Source of the DNA: Brachyhypopomus gauderio
Lineage: Eukaryota > Chordata > Actinopteri > Gymnotiformes > Hypopomidae
Length of the DNA: 64,000 nt
Direction of reading: 5' to 3'
Assembly: GCF_052324685.1 (NCBI RefSeq)
Contig: NC_135223.1
Coordinates: forward strand, 21,381,869-21,445,868
Part shown: piece after piece, positions 57,596-64,000 of the stretch
Position numbering within the stretch: the first letter of the stretch is position 1
How the letters are laid out: each line of letters begins with the position of its first letter
Notes under the pieces: generated by a model
The model's input: only the letters and a program-made list of their open reading frames with translations
Databases searched by the model: none
Told to the model about the DNA's origin: nothing
Program-made: the position numbers and the translations under genes

Positions 57596-60430
57596 CCCCA
57601 GCGACTCACTGTCCTGTGGGGAGATGCACAAGCACCTGATTGTTGTGATCTCTACAGTGAAAATGAGATTATAAACAAAGGTAAACTGAGATTAGTTCCT
57701 TTATTTTGGTACGACTGCAACGGACTGATCATTTACTGCTGTATGTCTGATATGAGCCCATTCTAATACATATTCTATCGCATTCTCATGTATTGTGTTT
57801 GCCGGCTGCATGTATGACGGTTGATCTTTCACATGCAGCAGTTATTACGGCTCGGATCTGCAGCGTTTTTCTGTCTACATGCTGCGCACCAGGATTTGGG
57901 ATATGGTGATGTAAGACATGGTTGCATTTTTGAGGTGAAAAGTAAAAAAAAAAAAATTATAGTTTTTTTTTTTTTTTCTCTAGCCTGACTGTGGTTTCAA
58001 TCAACCTCTGTTTTTCTCTCTCCATTCTTTAAAGGACCAAAGTCATTTTATTTTTGCTAAGAAGGGAATGTTTATTGTAATTCCAAGTGCCTACAACAAA
58101 AAAAAAAACATGTGCAAAACAGCAAGAATATCATGTTTTTCAAGATCCTCTGTCTCCCACATTAAATGTAAATCTTTATTTTTCATGGATGGAGACGTGT
58201 ATTTTTATGCAATTAAAAAACCTAAACCCATCCTAAAGATATGTTTCATTCTTCAAAGGTAAACATACAGAGAAATGGTTTTAACATATCTTGACAGAGA
58301 CGTTTTGTGTAAACAGTATACAAGCCTGCCTTTACCTCCAACTGTTCACCAAAGATCTGAGATTTATGGTCTAAACGTGTGTCATTCTGTAGCTGAAGCA
58401 CTGGATGCATTGCTGTTGTAGGCAATGAAGCTTAAGAATCCTTTCTAAAGGACAATGGTTTCTCTTTCTGTTGTGACACTAAAGCTACTGACAAAGGTCT
58501 TTTTGTTTACCACCCATGTTGCCAATGAAATCAGAATCCACTTTGCTTAATGCCATATTCACTTTTGTTAGTGTCATATCAACAAGATGACAGGTAAAAA
58601 AAACATGATATTGCAGATGACATTCTTTTGACTGGGCCAACAAATTTATGGTTGTGAAGGTTGGTTAGAGACATTATATTCGATTGTGGTTTGAGGGACA
58701 CAATCTGAAACTTTATTTGAATGAAGCTTAAATACAGCTTGAAAACAAGTGTCCAGCTGTTAGTACAAAATCCTGTAGTATGTTCTTGTGTTATTTATAC
58801 TCATTGCTGAATAAAATGAAACAAAAAGAAAAATAGGCAAACGCATGACTGAAATGTATGTTAAGTTAAAGTAGTATAGAAGTTTATAGGAATGTACTAG
58901 TATATGATACAGTAGTGGAGACTGATAAAGTACCAGACTGTAGTTTAAGAGGTGCAGTTCCACATCAGAGGCAGTGGAGGTGTGCCTGTAAAAGCTGCAT
59001 GTAACATATGGTAAGGACTATGTGAGTTGGCTTTTGTTTTGTACAAGTTAAGCCAAGCCTACGATAAAGGTCTTTCAAAGTCCTAGAAATATTCTCACAC
59101 ATTCATTAGCTTCATGTTGATCATAGTAAGAGTTGAACTGCTTAACAGCTATTAAGCAACAAGTGTTTCTTGTATTCTAAAGTGAATTCCACTTGTTTCT
59201 GAGACTGAAATGAACAGCTGGATGTTCTCTGAATTAATGTATTGTCACATGTATGGAGTATGTACGGTCCCTAACCGCACCCCCACTGATATATTGGGCT
59301 CTACCCAAGTGGGTTAGAATAAGCACCAAGAATGTTCTTTGTCTGTTGTCTTTGTTTTTGCAAGTCACACCTCTGTACATTCTGCTGCTGTTCATTACCT
59401 GTTAAGGGCAGAGTTTGTCCTACTTGCCAGATATAGACTTATGGGAAATGAGATGTGTTCTCTGAGTTAGTGTGATTAGTGTCATTTCTGATGTGTGAAC
59501 CCCAAGTTAGTGCGCACGGTAAAATGAGTGTAGACTTATTTTCATGTACTGGCATATGAATCACTCATACTGCCATTTGTTTCCCAAAAGTGCAAAATGT
59601 TTATTTTTTAAGTATTAGAGGCGATGGAATATTTATTTAACTATGGGACCAGAAACGAAACCTGCGTTCCACAGACATTCAGGGTTGAATAATAAATAAT
59701 ACACTTGCTGGCAACTTGTCAATGTAACCTAACCTTTCTTGTTAGTGCAGATACAATAGATGTTGCGAGATTATCATTTACAGTCATACTGAAAGTAAAT
59801 CACCCTGGATAAGAGCACCCACCAAACACCACCTTTATTTAGCCAAATAAAATCAGGTTTAAATTATGAAATTATTATGAAATTTGATTTAGAAATCTGG
59901 GTCAAGTTTAAGAGGATGCTCTCTGGAAGCTGGTATATGTCTTCACTTTGAACATTGCATTGCCACTTTGAATGTCACATTTTACACAACTCAGCCAACT
60001 GGTTTCAGATGCCTTCACTGTACAAGACCTCTTTAGCTCCTGGGGTTCCGCATTGCTATGAAATTACATAAGGAACTGAAATAAGGAACGCACTGTTCTT
60101 ACAAGGATCAAACATCACTTTCAAAATAAAGCAATTTAAAATTAAATATACATGGATTGCATGGTATTAATTAGTCAGAGGCAAAATATTAATTGCTCAG
60201 AAATCATGTCACTGAATTTAAATAAGGCTGGCAGTGAAGTTCAGAGTCTCTGTTGCTTGTTTAAATTAATTCATTATTGACTGCTATATAGTGTCACTGT
60301 TGTATACCAATAAATCTATATATAACAGTCACAGAATTAGTAATAGCAATTAATAGCTTTATAGATCTTGACCTATCTTAAAGGATACATTTAGATGTGA
60401 AGAATTCATTTAGGTCAAGCATAGAACATA
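57596..60430 (+). other. tent5b 3' UTR and downstream DNA
   Basis: The region after the stop codon is AT-rich with poly-A and poly-T runs near 57944-57977. Several AATAAA words could end the transcript, and I cannot choose one. A word CCTGGATAAGAGCACCC near 59803-59819 looks like a decayed SINE tail. No other gene is evident. Confidence 0.5.
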
Positions 60431-60439
60431 TGGAATGTA

Positions 60440-60620
60440 GTAACTACAACTGTTACTGCCCGCATTATGGACTGTGGTTTAAGCCCCATCTGGGCACGCT
60501 CTATGCCATACCAATAGGAGTCCTTGGGTACAACCCCTAAGACTACATTTACTTTTGTCTGTAGCCTGTTTGAAATTGTAATTCTCTCTGGATAAGAGTG
60601 TCTGCTAAATGTGTAAGATG
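60440..60620 (+). repeat. tRNA-derived SINE
   Basis: The B-box-like word GGTTTAAGCCC near 60476-60486 is followed by GGGCACGCT and AGTCCTTGGG. The conserved fish SINE tail CTGGATAAGAGTGTCTGC begins near 60588 and runs to CTAAATG. The copy is moderately diverged and its 5' edge is approximate. Confidence 0.75.
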
Positions 60621-61526
60621 GAAAGTCTCAGTGGTAACATTACATGCTGGAGGTGTGACCATCACGTCCACAGGGTCACTTGGCTTTACAGTGTTTCTGA
60701 GGGACGAGAGCACCGGGTGTTCTTATATGGCTGTGGTGGAAGGGCTGGACTGCACTTACTGTCTAATGCTTGGTGTTAGACATCTTGTTATTAGGTCTAA
60801 ATATATGTGATCAGCCAGCAGACTGTTCAAGGCCACAGGTTGCTTGAAAACACAACTGCTGCTGTGTCTGATGATCTTGGTATTTTCACTGTTACGTTTG
60901 GTGGGTATTTTGGTTGGACAAATCAACTAGAATTTTGAGACATATTTGGACATGAAAAAACAAAATGGGACACTTTCCAATCAAGCTCCTTTGCTGCTTT
61001 AAATAATATTAATTATTATATTATTATTTAAAAAATTAAATAATTTTACATAATGTAAATTCTATATATTGATTTCTATTGTATAAGAAAGCTTTTCCAG
61101 GAGGAAAATTGTGAGTTTTATAGGTAAGGACGTTTTAGCAGAGCTGGTAAATGGTTCATGTTCACTAATTTCCACATTCTGCTGGAGTTAAATTTGATTA
61201 ATATGCTTTCTGTTGATTAGTTGTACACTGACAAGCTCATAAACCAGACCAGTACAGTCAGAATAAGAATCGATTTTGAGATAAATAACTGTTATCTACA
61301 AACAGGTTGTTACGGTAAGTCATGTTTACTGTAAGTCAACAGGTTTAGGCACATTCTTTTTCCATATAAGCCTTATAAACCTGTTCATCCACTATTTTCT
61401 GTATGGTGGGTACAGACAGAATACTTTGATCTTCCAGTAAAACAAACAAGGAAGTAACTTCTTTACTCCTTACCTCACTTAAGAAAAGTAAAAACCTCTA
61501 CCAGACTGCTTGTAACTGTTCCTAAC
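60621..61526. other. Intergenic DNA before the LTR element
   Basis: AT-rich, with a TTA/TAT-rich patch at about 61007-61050. No gene, RNA or clear repeat can be supported. Confidence 0.5.
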
Positions 61527-61868
61527 TGTTTGAATAATTACAACAAAACACAACAACAAATATTATCATTTCATTACAAATGTTAACTCGTGTAGCTATA
61601 CGGGAGTAGTCAATCCGGTCCAAGGTCATAACGAGGTTGCAGAGTCCAAGAGGCACCAGAGGGCTAGGCAGGAGACGAGGTCTTGGGAACAAGCAGAGGT
61701 CGGTACACAGGAGAAACAACAGGAAGGTAGAACACTCGGTACGCAACATAGTTGGCAATATTTTGCAACCAGGAAGTGAAGCGAAGGTGTATAAGAATGT
61801 CTGGGAAAGAGGGCGTGGTAATGAGAAACAGGTGAGTCCAGTTAGGCTATCAGTTGTCATTCCTGACA
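61527..61868 (-). mobile_element. LTR of a Ty3/gypsy retrotransposon (3' LTR)
   Basis: Read on the - strand the LTR starts TGTCAGGAATG at 61868 and ends CAAACA near 61527, with terminal TGT...ACA. Immediately internal to it is a polypurine tract (GAGGGGGGTAA, 61869-61879), the primer for plus-strand synthesis. That places this as the downstream LTR. The left end is inferred from the TGT/ACA rule because the other LTR lies outside the window. Confidence 0.7.
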
Positions 61869-61879
61869 TTACCCCCCCT

Positions 61880-64000
61880 CAATGGAGCGTCTCTTGACGC
61901 TCCACGACGTGAAGGTGGTGGGCCACGGCGGGCTGGGAATTGCGGATGTGCAGCGTGGAAATCAATTATGAGAGAGGGACAGAGGATGTTTAGTGCCGGT
62001 ACCCAGGCCCTCTCCTCAGGACCAAAGCCCTCCTAATCGACAAGGTATTGGAGACCACCGCGTCAACGTCGAGATTCCAGTAGTTCCCGGACAATGTACG
62101 CCGGTCAACCGTCGATGTCCAACGGCTCCGGGGGACAAGTAGGCACAGAGAAGACTGACATGGGGCTGAAATGTACAGGCTTAATGAGAGAGACGTGAAA
62201 AGTAGGATTGATGCGATACTGTGGGGCCAATAGGAGTTTATAGGTAACAGCATTTACTTTTTTAAGAACCTTGAATGGACCGATGTACCGAGGGCTGTTT
62301 CCATAGCTGAGGGTAACTTGGGGCGAGGAATTAAATGACACATCTTTGAAAATCTGTCTACCACGACACAAATGACAGTGTTATTTTCTGAAACAGGTAG
62401 ATCAGTAACAAAATCGATAGCTAAGTGAGACCATGGTCGACGTGGTACAGGTAACGGGAGGATCTTACCGGTAGGTAAGGTGCGTGGAGTACGTGAACGA
62501 GCACACACCTCACATGCGAGTACATAATCGCGGATATCTTCCTCCCACGATGGCCATCAGTACCTTTGCATGATGAGCTGTTTGGTCTGAGTTATGCCAG
62601 GATGACCTGTCCCAGCCGTGTCTTGGGCGAGTTGAGGCATATGCCCCTTTAATGTTACTGAAACATATTGTTTCCCTTCAGGCAATCTTCGGGACCTGGG
62701 TCAGTATGTAACGCCTCGTCCAAGTTGTCTTGTACATCCCATCGGATAAGGTCAAAGAAGCAAGAGTCCTTTAAGATACGCTCCGGAGCTCTGTCACTCC
62801 ATCACTCCGTCACTTCGTCACTCTGTGTTTTCTTGTGTATTCGAGATAGGGCATCCGCCTGGGTATTCTTTGAACCGGGTCTGTAACATACTGAGAATTG
62901 AAAACGAGAAAAGAATAGAGCCCACCTTGCGTGACGTGGATTTAAACACTTGGCGGATCTTATGTACTCAAGGTTCTTGTGGTCGGTATATACTATGAAA
63001 GGTTGTTCTGCACCCTCCAACCAATGACGCCATTGTTTTAGTGTGAGTTTCATAGCCAGGAGTTCGCGATCTGGATGGGAGATAGGGTGCAGCCGAGGAA
63101 GGAAATCGTGGGAACGTGGATTTCACATTTCTCAGCCTTGACATACAAATTATTCTCAAGTTCGATGTGCTCCGTGATGGAAGGGGAAACTAGGATATCA
63201 TCAATGTAAACAAAGACAAATCGATCAATCATGTCACGGAAGATCTCATCCATAAAAGTTTGAAACACCGATGGACTATTCAACAACCCATATGACATCA
63301 CCTGGTATTCGTAGTGGTACAGTGACGAATGCTGTTTTCCATTCATCACCCTCACGTGTGCGTATTAAGTTATTAGAGCTTCCTAGATCTAATTTAGTGA
63401 AGATAGTAGCGCCCATTAAACACTCCTGTGAGGCTGAAATGAAAGGGAGAGGGTAGGGATACTTGGAAGTGACAGCATTCAGTGCGCGGTAATCAATGTA
63501 CGGCCATAATCCACCTCCTTTCTTCTCCACGAAAAAGAATCCGGCAGCTACTGGAGATGTGGACGGACAGATGAATCCTTTCTGAAGAGCTTTGCTGATA
63601 TACGACTCCATGGCCACATCTTTGGGACGAGAGAGAGGGTACGGTTTGGATCTCTTCAGCAAGGTTGTTCCAGAGAGGAAGTCGATAGCACAATCACAGG
63701 ACCTGTGCGGGGGCAGTAGACTAGCACGGCTCTTATGAAACACGTCTGTATTTTCCTGATATTGTTTAGGAACAGCCTCAGAGAGGGACGTGTCGGGTCT
63801 CTCAACAGCAGTGGAGCGGAGGGGTCCAATGCATGCAATGTTCTAAACAGTGTGGTCGCCACCTTATCAGTGCTCTAGTGTTCCATGAAAACTCTGGGTC
63901 ATGACTCGCCAACCAGGGAAAACCGGGTTATAACAGGATCTCGGGGAGAGGGCACCAGGTAGAATTGTCTCATTTCAGAATGAAATAGACCCACTCTGAG
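61880..64000 (-). pseudogene. Decayed Ty3/gypsy pol, chromodomain lineage, partial
   Basis: On the - strand, from the right edge inward: reverse transcriptase (about 63743-63050, with the catalytic YIDD box near 63205), RNase H (about 63053-62802, with a TDHKNLEY block), the integrase zinc-finger region and first part of the integrase core (to about 62370), a C-terminal segment ending in [13 protein letters not shown], and a degenerate chromodomain-like stretch (about 62120-61990). Adjacent domains lie in different frames, so several frameshifts are present. The integrase core is cut off after its first acidic block and joins directly to the C-terminal region, so later catalytic residues are missing. 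The copy cannot be functional. Gag and protease would lie beyond 64000. Confidence 0.88.

Noticed and set aside
61650-61672. CTCF-like word CACCAGAGGGCTAGG inside the LTR
   Set aside because: It mismatches the core at the position after GGGC and belongs to a repeated element, so it was not counted with the other motifs.

Overview
The window is vertebrate nuclear DNA, almost certainly from a teleost fish. Five spliced protein-coding genes lie on the + strand with GT-AG introns, long AT-rich intergenic stretches, dense microsatellites, fish-type tRNA-SINE remnants, a CR1/L2-type LINE and a Ty3/gypsy element. The SINE tail at about 60.58-60.62 kb and a decayed repeat near 3.2 kb resemble elements I know from ostariophysan fishes (characins, catfishes, knifefishes); this placement is tentative.

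Layout: gpn2 (GPN-loop GTPase 2; 5 exons, 1023-2820); a 6-kb repeat-rich spacer with a perfect 161-bp tandem duplication; arid1a (BAF250a subunit of the BAF/SWI-SNF remodeller; 20 coding exons, 9059-29648, predicted 2297 aa); pigv (GPI mannosyltransferase 2; 3 coding exons, 31909-34127, including a 29-codon first exon that no long ORF reveals); zdhhc18 (DHHC palmitoyltransferase; 9 exons, 35954-42541, with an L2-like LINE in intron 2 and a U12-type intron 5); an 11-kb gene-free stretch; tent5b/fam46b (non-canonical poly(A) polymerase; 2 exons, 53747-57595, with a clear CCAAT/TATA promoter); then a decayed chromodomain-type Ty3/gypsy element on the - strand with one LTR inside the window (61527-61868) and the rest running off the right edge.

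The genes do not form one pathway. They are a conserved syntenic block corresponding to human 1p36.11 (ARID1A-PIGV-ZDHHC18 ... GPN2 ... TENT5B), but gpn2 sits on the other side of arid1a from its human position. Exon boundaries were worked out by hand from splice signals, reading phase and similarity to remembered vertebrate orthologues. I found no RNA genes and no CRISPR array.

I did not find a wholly new system. The most unusual observations are a U12-type intron in zdhhc18 that begins with ATATCCTTT and appears to end in AA rather than AC; a fish arid1a tetrapeptide expansion of ten 12-nt units; a 45- or 75-nt arid1a intron with two in-frame acceptors; a very weak donor just before the ARID-encoding exon; and a set of CTCF-like motifs whose orientations would bracket arid1a.
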